A stretch of DNA of 11,737 nucleotides from Glandiceps talaboti (lineage: Eukaryota > Hemichordata > Enteropneusta > Spengelidae): the NCBI RefSeq assembly GCF_964340395.1, contig NC_135549.1, positions 29,588,095-29,599,831 of the forward strand. Direction: 5' to 3'. The notes beneath the pieces are model-generated. The model ran no database searches and had not been told where the DNA came from. It worked only from the letters and a program-made list of their open reading frames with translations. Positions 1 through 7,753 of the stretch are shown piece by piece; position 1 is the stretch's first letter, and each line of letters begins with the position of its first letter. Position numbers and translations under genes: made by a program.

Positions 1-84
1 TGTACATGAACAGTACCCTAAGGAAAATAGAATAGTACCCTACTGTATGCAAAATTGGGGTCACTGTAGGTCACTAGTCCATAC

Positions 85-117
85 CATGTGACAAAATCTA
101 TGCCAATCACTGGAAGA
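85..117 (-). CDS. possible small exon following the 198-272 exon
   Basis: Read on the minus strand, this 33-base stretch follows a TTTTCGTACAG acceptor and ends at ATG|GTATGG. Its 11 codons read SSSDWHRFCHM and stay open in phase 0 on both sides, matching the phase-0 exit of the 198-272 exon. The intron between them would be 80 bases. The open frame continues past the donor for a few codons, so the exon end is uncertain. It is short enough to arise by chance. I do not recognise the product. Confidence 0.18.
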
Positions 118-197
118 CTGTACGAAAATGATGTGTTATAATAAATGATGTAATTATATACAATTGTACTACTGCCCCCCAATATGCACATTTGTAC

Positions 198-272
198 CTG
201 AGGATCAGTTGGTAATCCACCTAGTCTGAGGAAGTCATTTATCATCCCAACCCAAAGGCCCAAATTGAGGGC
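198..272 (-). CDS. candidate internal coding exon, product unknown
   Basis: On the minus strand the sequence TATTTTTCAG precedes a 75-base segment that ends CCTCAG|GTACAA, so both splice sites are good. Only one frame is open: 25 codons, phase 0 at both ends, beginning ALNLGLWVGMIND and ending GGLPTDPQ. The other two frames hit TGA within the exon. The composition (Gly, Leu, Trp, Asn, Pro, no runs) looks like protein rather than AT-rich noise. Clean neighbouring exons are not obvious; 85-117 downstream and 1928-2172 upstream are weak candidates. I do not recognise the family. If real, a minus-strand gene runs leftward out of the window. Confidence 0.42.
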
Positions 273-631
273 CTGAAAAATATTGAGAACATGCATCTGG
301 TGAATATGATGACATGTATATTGATTTTAAGTATGTATGATTTTCATTCAGATACATTGGCAAAATCTTACAATATTTGATGGCTGTATAGTACATGTAC
401 TACTATTTTGCACTTATATTAGAAATATTAGGAAAATGTGCCTGGAAACTCCATCCTGAATGTTCCTACCTAAAACATTGGCAACAGTATCATGTGTATA
501 TGTAGGCATTTCATAAAGAAAGTTGTAGAAGACTTGGTTTCTTTTTCAAACACGTCATTGATACCTAAAAAACTGTAATATATGAAGTGAATCTTTTCGG
601 TATTTCTGAATAAAAATAATTGTCACTTCAG

Positions 632-680
632 AGTATTTATGGCTTTGATGTCATTTTGATAGTCTATACAAATGTACCAG
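632..680 (+). CDS. weak candidate exon, product unknown
   Basis: An acceptor (AATTGTCACTTCAG) is followed by 49 bases ending ACCAG|GTATTT. Only phase 0 is open, reading SIYGFDVILIVYTNVP plus one base. It exits in phase 1, which fits an open terminal segment at 1387-1439, and also fits a second acceptor at 836 whose segment 837-877 (DHFRFIVWS...) ends at GTATGT. The frame simply continues as an ORF beyond the donor to about 820, so an unspliced chance ORF is equally possible. It lies inside what would be an intron of the minus-strand candidates, so both cannot easily be right. Confidence 0.2.
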
Positions 681-1144
681 GTATTTTGAAAATTCAATTA
701 ATCAACTTGAACAATATGCTGCTAAAAAATGTAGCTACTTCAAGTCCTTGTTACACATGTATCCTATTCCAGACAGCTGCACATAGGGTAATTGTTAGAA
801 TATTCTGGTATCACTTCTAATTATTTTGTATTGCAGATCATTTCAGATTTATTGTTTGGTCTACATGTACATTTTTTGTATGTACCAGCTTTAAAAGTTG
901 ATGTGTTAACTCCTTACACAAGTCAAGTGGACATAGGCATTTACTTAAAATTTATCTGAATACCTGAAATATTCAAGGCTGTATCAATTTGTTTGCATAC
1001 AGATTTTTAAGTCCTACATTATACATATTGATACATCTGCATCCACTTCACATCAGTTTACTATATTGACTTTTTAATGGGTTCCTCCTGAGTCACACAT
1101 AAAAAAATATCAGTTTAGCTTTGTTTTTGTTTTTAATAGGTCTC

Positions 1145-1168
1145 ACCCCCACCCACCCACCCACCCAC
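1145..1168. repeat. (CCCA)n microsatellite
   Basis: C-rich tract of CCCA/ACCC units directly abutting the ATAC array that follows. Simple sequence; no coding role. The long tyrosine/cysteine or histidine/threonine open frames across this block come from the repeat. Confidence 0.95.
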
Positions 1169-1345
1169 TTATACATACATACATACATACATACATACAT
1201 ACATACATACATACATACATACATACATACATACATACATACAATGTACATACAAATGTACATACATACATACATACATACATACATACATACATACATA
1301 CATAAAGTACATACAAAAATGTACAAGTACACATGTACAAGTTGA
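1169..1345. repeat. (ATAC)n compound microsatellite with interruption
   Basis: Nearly pure ATAC units run from 1170 to 1243. An interruption at about 1241-1260 contains TGTACATACAAATGTACATA, pure units resume to about 1303, and a degraded tail with ACATGTACAAG runs to about 1345. The interruption and tail contain the same TGTACAT words that are common elsewhere in the window, suggesting the array grew from or decays into that motif. Long ORFs on both strands here are artefacts. Confidence 0.97.
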
Positions 1346-1386
1346 TGGTCACTTCTATTCTCAGTTCTGTCCATATAAACTTTCAG

Positions 1387-1439
1387 GTAATGCAACATTC
1401 TCGCCTTTGAACCCGCAACTATATCATGATGATTACTAG
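1387..1439 (+). CDS. weak candidate terminal exon with stop codon
   Basis: A CATATAAACTTTCAG acceptor precedes a stretch that, entered in phase 1, reads GNATFSPLNPQLYHDDY and then TAG at 1437-1439 (the first glycine is completed by the G from 632-680). The phase agrees with the 632-680 candidate. No donor follows, so it would be a last exon. No AATAAA is evident just downstream. It is short, and the product is unrecognised. Confidence 0.2.
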
Positions 1440-1560
1440 TTGATGAAAATCAACAAACACATGGAAGAAATCACATCATTATATCCTTATACTGGGTGTA
1501 CATGTACCTTTACAATAATTGCTCCCAGTTGTATGGACAATTTTTTAACAGTTTGGATAC

Positions 1561-1582
1561 AAACACAACACAACACAACAAT
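1561..1582. repeat. short (ACAAC)n microsatellite
   Basis: About four ACAAC/CAACA units in a row. Simple sequence with no other role seen. The surrounding stretch 1440-1925 holds no supported gene, only A/T runs (for example 1750-1762 and 1808-1817). Confidence 0.8.
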
Positions 1583-1927
1583 GCTAAACTCACATGTTAT
1601 AAGTCTCTACACTTGATTTCCCAAGTGAAATGTACATTTCAGATAGTATAAATTACATATAACAATGTAGAGTTGAGCTATTGCTGTGAATCAGTTCCAT
1701 TTTGTGACACTGTCATACTAAGTGAAAGTGAAGTTGTACACATTTGAAGAAAAAAAAAAAATTTATTTTCTTGTGGTTCTCCATCACGATACTCATTTAT
1801 GTCATATATTTTTTTTTACAATATGATGAGTCAAAACATTCAAAATGGCTATTAGTAGTACAATAATGTACTTTCCTTAATTTTTCATACCTCCATCTTT
1901 TTTTTCTATTAGCTGGAAAATACTCAC

Positions 1928-2016
1928 ATAAAATTGTTTTGTCAATTACATGTATGTCATCTTTTTTGACAAGACGATACATCCTTACATGAACATGTAA
2001 ACGATATATCAGTTCA
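1928..2016 (-). CDS. candidate minus-strand exon, product unknown
   Basis: On the minus strand the donor is a consensus GTGAGT after TTTTAT. The acceptor is ATATATGAG, with its pyrimidine tract (GTTTTCTTTGTTCTG) set back about 20 bases. Only one frame is open: one base, then 29 codons starting ELIYRLHVHVRMYRLVKK and ending IDKTIL, then one base (entry phase 2, exit phase 1). Entry phase matches the exit of 2138-2172. The mix of charged and hydrophobic residues is protein-like. The first AG after the pyrimidine tract is the one used. I found no convincing next exon in phase 1, so the chain is incomplete. Confidence 0.27.
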
Positions 2017-2137
2017 CTCATATATTTTCAACATCAGAACAAAGAAAACTATCTGGGACCATATATAAATAGAGTATTGTTTTTTTAAATCTATATACCT
2101 ACATGTACATTGTATGGATGTCTGAGTTGTGTGGTAC

Positions 2138-2172
2138 CTCAAACCACTAACCAGATTTAAACTGAATGCCTT
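2138..2172 (-). CDS. candidate short minus-strand exon upstream of 1928-2016
   Basis: The minus strand gives a strong acceptor (TTGCCCTTACACTTACAG), 35 open bases reading KAFSLNLVSGL plus two bases, and the donor GAG|GTACCA. Other frames contain stops. Exit phase 2 fits the entry of 1928-2016 across a 121-base intron. Entry phase 0 would fit the exit of the minus-strand candidate at 4402-4461. At 11 codons it could be chance; the matching phases and two good splice sites are the only support. Confidence 0.25.
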
Positions 2173-2779
2173 CTGTAAGTGTAAGGGCAAAGTTTTGAGA
2201 TTGTCGTCCCAATAACTTATTAAAACTAAAAGGTACATTAGTAATATTTTCAGGATAGGTGCAATTTGGTATCGCAAATGTGTGTACCAAGTTATAATGA
2301 ATTTTAAGCGTGCATTCTTGAGATATAGCCTAATTACTGAAAACCATTAATTACGCAAATTGCTCATTAATATTTGCAGCAGATGAAAACAAGAACTTCA
2401 ACATCTTTAAAGTTAAAAATTAGATGACAAACAGAACTGAAAGCCATATTGATTCTACTTAGACAATTATGTTCTTTTTGTCTCTTTAATCAGTTTAATA
2501 CTATAAGGTGTATTATAAATCATTACTTCACTCCATCAACAAATCCCTATGGACTGAAATGAACATCAGCTGAGACAAACAATATGCTATCACCTTTTGA
2601 CATACATACACATACAGATAGGCTGAGAGGCATCCTATTTTGTTCAATATGTCTTTTTTTGTGTACAAATATACCCCCCCCCCTCCCCTGTAGAGAGAGG
2701 ATTAATTAACATGGCTTTAGTATATATACAAAGACCATCCACACAGAGAACATAGGGTCAAATATGAGATTCTCATCCA
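2173..2779. other. non-coding stretch, no gene seen
   Basis: AT-rich sequence without a supported exon. It holds isolated acceptor-like sites (near 2383 on +, near 2435 on -) that lead into open stretches ending in stops without donors, and a C10-T-C4 tract at 2674-2688 followed by GTAG. Nothing here is assigned. Confidence 0.6.
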
Positions 2780-2976
2780 GTGTTAGCACTGCTTTGAGTT
2801 TGATGTTACAATGTAGCTTCACTGGTGCAAGCATTATATACCACTTCCAGCACAGGGCACTTAGGCTTAGTTAGTTATGTTTATGAAAACAAACAAACAA
2901 ACAAATAAATAAATAAATCAGCAAACAATAAATATATAAATATATAAATACTGACAAGCATCTACAAGCGAGTAAT
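2780..2976 (+). repeat. left copy of a long imperfect inverted repeat
   Basis: The core 2847-2880 (CACAGGGCACTTAGGCTTAG then TTAGTTATG) matches the reverse complement of 3278-3309 almost base for base. The inner end (GACAAGCATCTACAAGCGAG, 2953-2972) matches the reverse complement of 3181-3201. Between these lie AAAC/AAAT units in both copies. Weaker similarity (GTTAGCA, CTTCA) extends outward to about 2780. Two diverged copies of one unit, most likely an old dispersed repeat inserted in opposite orientations. Confidence 0.8.
2886..2950. repeat. (AAAC)n-(AAAT)n and ATATAAAT simple repeat
   Basis: About four AAAC units pass into four AAAT units (2886-2918), followed after a short gap by ATATAAAT units (2929-2950). 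The array is inside the left copy of the inverted repeat. Its counterpart in the right copy is the TTTATTCATTCATT region at 3207-3270, more mutated, so the simple repeat was part of the original unit. Confidence 0.9.
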
Positions 2977-3177
2977 TACAAATCATTATCAACTACAACA
3001 GTTACTATATGCTTTCCTATATGCGAAATGGTCACAATTGTACATACATGTACATCTAAAGGGATGTGATTGATCCCTACCAAATGCAAGGAGTATATTT
3101 TCAAGTCGTGATTTTATTGCTAATTTGTACTTCTGATTAGTAAAAATCCATCCTTCAAGACCAAACATGCTTAGAAC

Positions 3178-3370
3178 ATTACTCTCTTGTTGATGCTTGT
3201 CAATATTTATTCATCATTCATTCATTTGTTTATTTATCTATTTATGGTTTGTTTATTCATTCATTTTTTTTTGTAATCATAACTAACTAAGCCTGAGTGC
3301 CCTGTGTTTCCAGTTGTGAACAGATACTATTGAAGTGTCAGTGTCATCCCAGACTTAATACATATTGCTG
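3178..3370 (-). repeat. right copy of the long imperfect inverted repeat
   Basis: Reverse complement of the unit at 2780-2976: ATTACTCTCTTGTTGATGCT at the inner end, T-rich ATTC/ATTT units, AACTAACTAAGCCTGAGTGC then CCTGTG, and weaker similarity to about 3370. About 200 bases separate the two copies. A single-strand fold would make a stem of roughly 130 positions with gaps in the simple-repeat part. No open frame or terminal dinucleotide pair identifies a known transposon. Confidence 0.8.
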
Positions 3371-4238
3371 ACTGAAAACACTGAGCTAGCCTCAAGCCGA
3401 TAAATTGGTAAGTGATTGTTGAGCTGTACAAATGTATGTACCTATACAGTGCATGAAAACAAGTGACATCAATTAATATACATGTACACACACTTCAAAC
3501 TAGAGGTGAAATTGAGTTCATGTTATGAAAATAGAGTCAGTGTATGTATGTACACAAGTGTCTTTGACAGCTAGGCCTAATAAGAAAAATTGTTTGGTTT
3601 TGGTTACCCAACCCCACCTAGTTTTTCATGCAAACCCAGAACTTTTTTTTATGTATTCAAGAAAAAATAATACAATCACGAAAATTGTGAAGTCTTGCAA
3701 GAAATAGTGGATGCAGAAACTGACATCAAATTAAAAAGACAATATAAAACTGTTCTTCCAATCTGTAATGGCTGTAGTGTACATCTGATGGGAAGAAACC
3801 AATAAACACAGAGACCATATGGAAAACAACAGAAAACATAACTACCTGAACTACACACTCACATATAAAAAAATATACATAAAAAATAAATAAAATAAAA
3901 AATCTAGCTACCACTCCTATTCTAAAATTGGGTGTAATCGGAACCACACAATTTTTTTGTTAGGCCTTTAATCATGTACACATTACTGATATCTTAAATG
4001 TACTTTCGATGAAAAATGTAGTTACAAAGGTTGAAATTTGATTTTCAATGTCTTTATTTTGTTTACTTCACTACAGGTATGCTATAAATTACTGAATTAT
4101 AACATAGAATAGTGTAAGTTACATAATTTATTTTTTAATTTAAATTTCTATTTCAAAATGTGAAACTATATACACATTAAGGGAACAGTGACGTATATAA
4201 TACACATGCAGCACTGTAAACTATCTCTACACTTGTAG
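3371..4238. other. non-coding stretch with A/T-rich simple sequence
   Basis: No supported exon. An A-rich AAAAT/AAAT block lies at 3862-3902. On the minus strand a very strong acceptor-like run (TTGGTTTCTTCCCATCAG, ending at about 3789) opens into about 20 codons in all three frames but has only weak donors. On the plus strand 4077-4113 is bounded by a good acceptor and a GTAAGT donor but has stops in all frames. Confidence 0.6.
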
Positions 4239-4341
4239 TGCTTTACTGACTGTGATTATGATGCAAGCTATAATATTTGGATCTAGACAACCATACCATG
4301 GCTTCTACTACTATAAATACATGTATAATGCAAGAAAGAAA
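4239..4341 (+). CDS. candidate exon of a membrane protein, product unknown
   Basis: The acceptor ATCTCTACACTTGTAG leads into 103 bases ending AAGAAA|GTAATT. Entered in phase 2 and left in phase 0, it encodes 34 residues: a hydrophobic stretch ALLTVIMMQAIIFGS that could be part of a membrane segment, then QPYHGFYYYKYMYNARKK, tyrosine-rich with a basic end as at a cytosolic membrane edge. Exit phase 0 fits both the adjacent segment 4389-4511 and the exon at 7516-7604. The frame stays open beyond the donor to about 4449. I do not recognise the family; transport or receptor function would be a guess. Confidence 0.38.
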
Positions 4342-4388
4342 GTAATTGATTCTATTTTTGGTATATCATTACTAAATTATATTTCCAG

Positions 4389-4511
4389 TACCAGAATACT
4401 TACTATGATGAGACAGAAGGTATATGTATATGGTTTACCTACATTGTAGCTGTACAGGATCACCTGAAGGGTTGTCATTTCGGAAAAACTTTACAAAGAC
4501 ACAATTTTTAA
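4389..4511 (+). CDS. possible terminal exon, conflicts with a minus-strand candidate
   Basis: A textbook branch site and acceptor (TTACTAAATTATATTTCCAG) is followed by an open phase-0 frame starting YQNTYYDETEG and ending TLQRHNF then TAA at 4509-4511. A donor CAGAAG|GTATAT at 4419 could end it after 31 bases. If joined to 4239-4341 the intron would be only 47 bases, short for most animals. It overlaps the minus-strand candidate 4402-4461; at most one of the two is likely to be real. Confidence 0.25.
   Translation, partial: YQNTYYDETEGICIWFTYIVAVQDHLKGCHFGKTLQRHNF
4402..4461 (-). CDS. candidate minus-strand exon, overlaps a plus-strand candidate
   Basis: The minus strand reads acceptor ACAACCCTTCAG, then 60 bases, then ATCATA|GTAAGT, an almost ideal donor. 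Only phase 0 is open, encoding VILYSYNVGKPYTYTFCLII (20 residues, hydrophobic end). Its phases (0 in, 0 out) fit the 2138-2172 candidate. It uses the same bases as the plus-strand segment 4389-4511, so confidence is limited. Not recognised. Confidence 0.25.
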
Positions 4512-4798
4512 TAAGGAAATGAATGTTCATTTACTCTGGGTTTACTATATACATTTAGACGTAGTTATATGCAGTACAGTGTGCCCTCTCATCATAATGA
4601 TAGACAAATTTTGTTGTTGTGGGTCAAAATGAGAAAAACTGCATGGCATTTTTTGTGAGTCTCACCACATAGAAAGAGATAGGGAACACCAAATTTTGGT
4701 GCCTCACTAGATTATAGATATTGTGTGTGTCAATGGCACATCAAATTGGCTTAGAAGGCACACTGATGTAGGATATATCTATGTCATAGTAATGTTGG

Positions 4799-5143
4799 TT
4801 TTAATATAGCCCTTTCCCACTTTGTGCTCAAAGCACTGTACAATTATTACCCCTAGCACGGATCTATAGTGGCACAACAGCCCTTTATACTTCCACAACT
4901 CCCTGGGGAGTACATAATCCATTGCAGCCTTTACAAGCGCATGCATAGGATTAAAGCATTCACATTGCAACCTCTATCCTACCAGATCCCCAATTATACA
5001 GCTAGGTTGACTTAGGCATAGTCGTGATTCAAATCTTGCCCGAGGACTTTAGCTATTCAGAAGCAAATGGTAGCGATGGGGCTCAAACCTGCAACCTGTA
5101 GATTCCAAGCCAGCCACTCTAACCATTCATCCATCATGACTCC
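4799..5143 (-). mobile_element. tRNA-derived SINE, minus orientation
   Basis: Read on the minus strand, the element begins near 5143 with a tRNA-like head. It has box A TGGTTAGAGTGG (5125-5114) and box B GGTTTGAGCC (5089-5080), separated by about 24 bases, close to tRNA promoter spacing. An unrelated body follows, and the 3' end contains GTAATAATTGTACAGTGCTTTGAGCAC and then AAAGTGGGAAAGGGC. I associate an AAAGCGCTTTACA-like 3' motif with SINEs of several marine invertebrates, but cannot name the family. No clear target-site duplication or long A tail was found, and box B has T for C at its invariant position, so the copy is old. The 63-codon minus-strand frame inside it is not a gene. Confidence 0.72.
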
Positions 5144-5710
5144 TTATGGAAACTGATTCCAAATTTTCACTGATTTCACTTCAGCATTGTCTACAATGTC
5201 TGGGGTGGGGAGTAAATCATGCCATGACTCTATAGTACATGTACATGTACCTACACTCTAGTCTGGATGCCAACATGGTCTCTAACTAAACCACAGTGGA
5301 TGTGTAAATCGTAATGATACTACTGTAGATGAACTAGACTACATGTACCTACACTCATACTGATGCTGACGAGATGATGCTCGAGATGCAAATCAAAATT
5401 TAGACTGTTTATCTATAGAACAATTCAAGACACACACAATTATTCACAGACTACATGTAAGACATTATATTGATATGTTTTTAACTTTTGGTAGGTAATA
5501 CTTATCTGATAACAAACCCATTACATATTTATCAATATCATTAATATAGATATTCAGATGTCAATATTACAGAAAATTAGCAATAACTGTAGACATGTAT
5601 AGATCTGAAAACTGAGCAATATGTGCACTAGTAGGGAATCTGATTGCTCATGTTTGTATATTAAAAATTCTTATTGATTTCCATGATGTTTTATATACAT
5701 GCAGAGTACC

Positions 5711-5735
5711 ATGAATTGAAATGAAATGAAATGAA
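5711..5735. repeat. short (ATGAA)n microsatellite
   Basis: Four to five ATGAA/GAAAT units before an A run. Simple sequence. Confidence 0.85.
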
Positions 5736-5865
5736 AAAAAAGAAACCTGTACAATACTATACTATACCAGCTTTTTAATTAATCTAGAAACACTGAATTC
5801 AAACAAATAATTTCTCAATGTAATTTAAATTTGAATGAAATTCTTTTACAAAAGTACTTTCATGT

Positions 5866-5901
5866 AAAAAAAACCAAAAAACAAAAAACCAAAAAAAAAC
5901 C
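5866..5901. repeat. A-rich low-complexity tract
   Basis: Runs of 5 to 9 A separated by CC or C. Could be a decayed poly(A) tail of a retroelement on the plus strand, but no element is visible upstream. Confidence 0.75.
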
Positions 5902-7296
5902 ATTTGGACAAAAATTAGCAAATAATGAAACTAAAGCGTCTTTTTCTATTCATGCCCCTTTGTTTACAAACAGGTTGTACGTGCCTTTGAAAAAACTATG
6001 GTTTTAATATCATGCTAACATTTACTGGTACATTGTCATTATTATCACATTTGTCAACTATATCAAATATTTCATCTTTTCAATAAAAACACAATGAAAA
6101 TATTAAGCTTTTGAAATTGGTGTTCACTGGATAGAACTATAAATAGCAACATGAACCATGCAGTTATATGATGTAGAAGCTGGCAGCTACTCAATGCCAA
6201 TGATCGTTTATCATCTTGCAGTCAGTCTTCATATTTATCATACAACGTTCACGTCAGGAATTGTTTCTGTGTCCAGTACAAATTTGATCTGTTGTGTTAT
6301 AGTTGCATGACAGTAGTGATAGAGCAATTTAATCAAAATCTGATGATTAGGGTGTTCAGTTTCATTGTTACTACCTTTCATTTTAATTTGAATTGTCCTT
6401 AAATGTATATGTCCATCAAATGTAATCATGTAATACAAAGGACTGTTCAAGCTAAAATAATAGTACAGTTGTAATACGGCTGGAATATGAACACACACAC
6501 AGTGTACAGCCATACTAAACATCAGATATTAAACAGATCAGAAATACAGGTACAGGGTGATGTTTGGACTGATCAGTACATTTTAGCTAAACAAAAACAC
6601 ACAGAGCTCATCTGAATTTTCCATAGAAATGTACATGCACACTTGCTTTTACTAAATTGGTACAAAATGTAAAACTTTCATCCTTTGTATTCTGTTTCAA
6701 TGTTTGTAATCTACTTCTTTTCAACAGTAACACTAGCCAGTAAGTTGAGTAACCACGGATGTAAAATGATAAATCCTACATGTAGTAATTTTGTACCATT
6801 TGATAATTCTTAGCAGTGACCTGAATCTTCTCTTTTTCCATAATAATAATGTTAACTTACACATTTATAAATTATATAGTGTATTGTACATGTATATCAC
6901 AATAACACATTACTTAAGTCATATACATTTTGTATAGGTGTATGAATTCTTCAAGTGCACTGTGCCACTGATATGACCATACACATGATATTTAATCGAG
7001 CTTTTTAAACCACAAATTATTGGTTGCATATTGCCAGTTTAAAACTGAAAACATTTGTACTAGCTTACAGACTCAGGTCGATGGACTTTCTATAGATACA
7101 TGGATGTTTAGAATACAAAACTGCATACAATGGTGCTGACACTGAGATGATAGCCACTTGTATTTTGTAAAAATAGATAATGATGGATATCATACCGGTA
7201 GATCAATATATCCTCTGAAGGTATAATGGAGATCAAGAATGGTGAATATATTTCTTTAGGTTGTCCTACATACCAGCTGTTATGGACATATATTAC

Positions 7297-7384
7297 TGAT
7301 AAGGGATGACCACAAAAAAGTCCTGAACGAGCAATGTTTATTCATTTAGCTTGTGCGACATTGTGCGATCATCCCTCGGTATCA
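7297..7384. repeat. imperfect inverted repeat with internal TTGTGCGA duplication
   Basis: The left arm TGATAAGGGATGA (7297-7309) pairs with the right arm TCATCCCTCGGTATCA (7369-7384) except for three extra bases. About 60 bases lie between. Next to the right arm TTGTGCGA occurs twice in ten-base register (about 7351-7368). The arms and the duplication contain several CpG, unusual here. It may be a small non-autonomous transposon remnant; no target duplication was seen. Confidence 0.5.
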
Positions 7385-7515
7385 TGTATTATGAAGAATT
7401 CACCTCAGGTGTATTTGTGTGTACTGTTATGCATCAACATCAGCAGCATTCATACATCTTACAGCTGTCAATATGTGTACTAACAATACAATAATCATAT
7501 ATACATTTTGTACAG

Positions 7516-7604
7516 GAAGATGCTCTGTTCAAGTTGAGTCCCTGTGCTAAGATATCCCTGTTAGAGACATCTATATACAAATGTAAGAACCTTGAAGATC
7601 TGAG
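7516..7604 (+). CDS. candidate exon of the plus-strand chain, product unknown
   Basis: The acceptor TATACATTTTGTACAG is followed by 89 bases ending CTGAG|GTAAAT. Entered in phase 0 the segment reads EDALFKLSPCAKISL, continues to YKCKNLEDL and leaves in phase 2. An earlier donor (AAAT|GTAAGA at 7582) is also good, but its phase-1 T would give a stop with the 8581 exon. CTGAGGTAAAT is duplicated in tandem, offering two identical donors; using the second would put TAA in frame. Entry phase 0 fits the exit of 4239-4341. A second frame through the segment is open for about 9 codons, so the reading is not unique. Not recognised. Confidence 0.42.
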
Positions 7605-7644
7605 GTAAATCTGAGGTAAATCTAAGATTTGAGTCCCTGTGCTA
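7534..7644. repeat. 16-base direct repeat pair
   Basis: TTGAGTCCCTGTGCTA occurs at 7534-7549 and again at 7629-7644, 95 bases apart. The first copy lies inside the candidate exon and the second in the following intron. The sequence between is not itself repeated, apart from the small CTGAGGTAAAT doubling. Confidence 0.9.
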
Positions 7645-7753
7645 TAAGAACAGCACAGTTATGAGGTAGAAAGACACCGGACTTGGGAAAAATGTCTTTA
7701 CCACTGCACTGTAGGACATCCATTAGATATCACTTATGAATTATAGTGGTTAG

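Larger units (their letters stand above)
5144..7259. other. long AT-rich stretch with no supported gene
   Basis: Holds (ATGAA)n at 5711-5735, an A-rich block with CC interruptions at 5866-5901 and many ACATGTA words. Isolated splice-like signals occur: 5185-5211 (strong acceptor, GTAAAT donor, 27 bases, open in all frames), 6728 (strong acceptor) and minus-strand 5607 (GCTCAGTTTTCAG). A 50-codon ORF from an ATG at 6158 lies just after TATAAATAG. None of these links to a neighbour convincingly. If the 4239 and 7516 exons belong together this would be their intron. Confidence 0.6.

Noticed and set aside
1093-1398. Long frames on both strands rich in MYVC or YIHT
   Set aside because: They are translations of the ATAC microsatellite.
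1590-1650. Minus-strand ATG frame MYISLGKSSVETYN ending at a GTGAGT donor
   Set aside because: Attractive as a first exon, but no promoter or in-phase next exon was found, and its position conflicts with the other minus-strand candidates.
3525-3707. 60-codon plus-strand frame
   Set aside because: No splice context, no known motif, within the length expected by chance.
3720-3789. Minus-strand segment after a very strong acceptor (TTTCTTCCCATCAG)
   Set aside because: Open in all three frames but stops or runs on without a good donor, and no neighbour fits; not enough for an exon call.
4779-4970. 63-codon minus-strand frame
   Set aside because: Lies inside the SINE body.
5040-5143. Possible functional tRNA gene on the minus strand
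   Set aside because: The A and B boxes are present but box B is mutated, no cloverleaf can be drawn with confidence, and a non-tRNA body follows, so it is a SINE head.
6137-6310. TATAAATAG followed by an ATG at 6158 and a 50-codon ORF with a hydrophobic middle (PMIVYHLAVSLHIY)
   Set aside because: TATA-like words are frequent here (another at about 2064), the ATG is only about 14 bases after the box so it would lie upstream of the expected start of transcription, and the ORF has no recognisable features.
6238-6522. 94-codon minus-strand frame
   Set aside because: Unspliced AT-rich frame without recognisable motifs; the acceptor-like sites inside it (after ATTATTTTAG) have no consistent partner.
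7260-7348. Plus-strand segment after ATATTTCTTTAG, open for 29 codons (VVLHTSCYGHILL...)
   Set aside because: No acceptable donor, ends in a stop, and overlaps the inverted repeat at 7297-7384.
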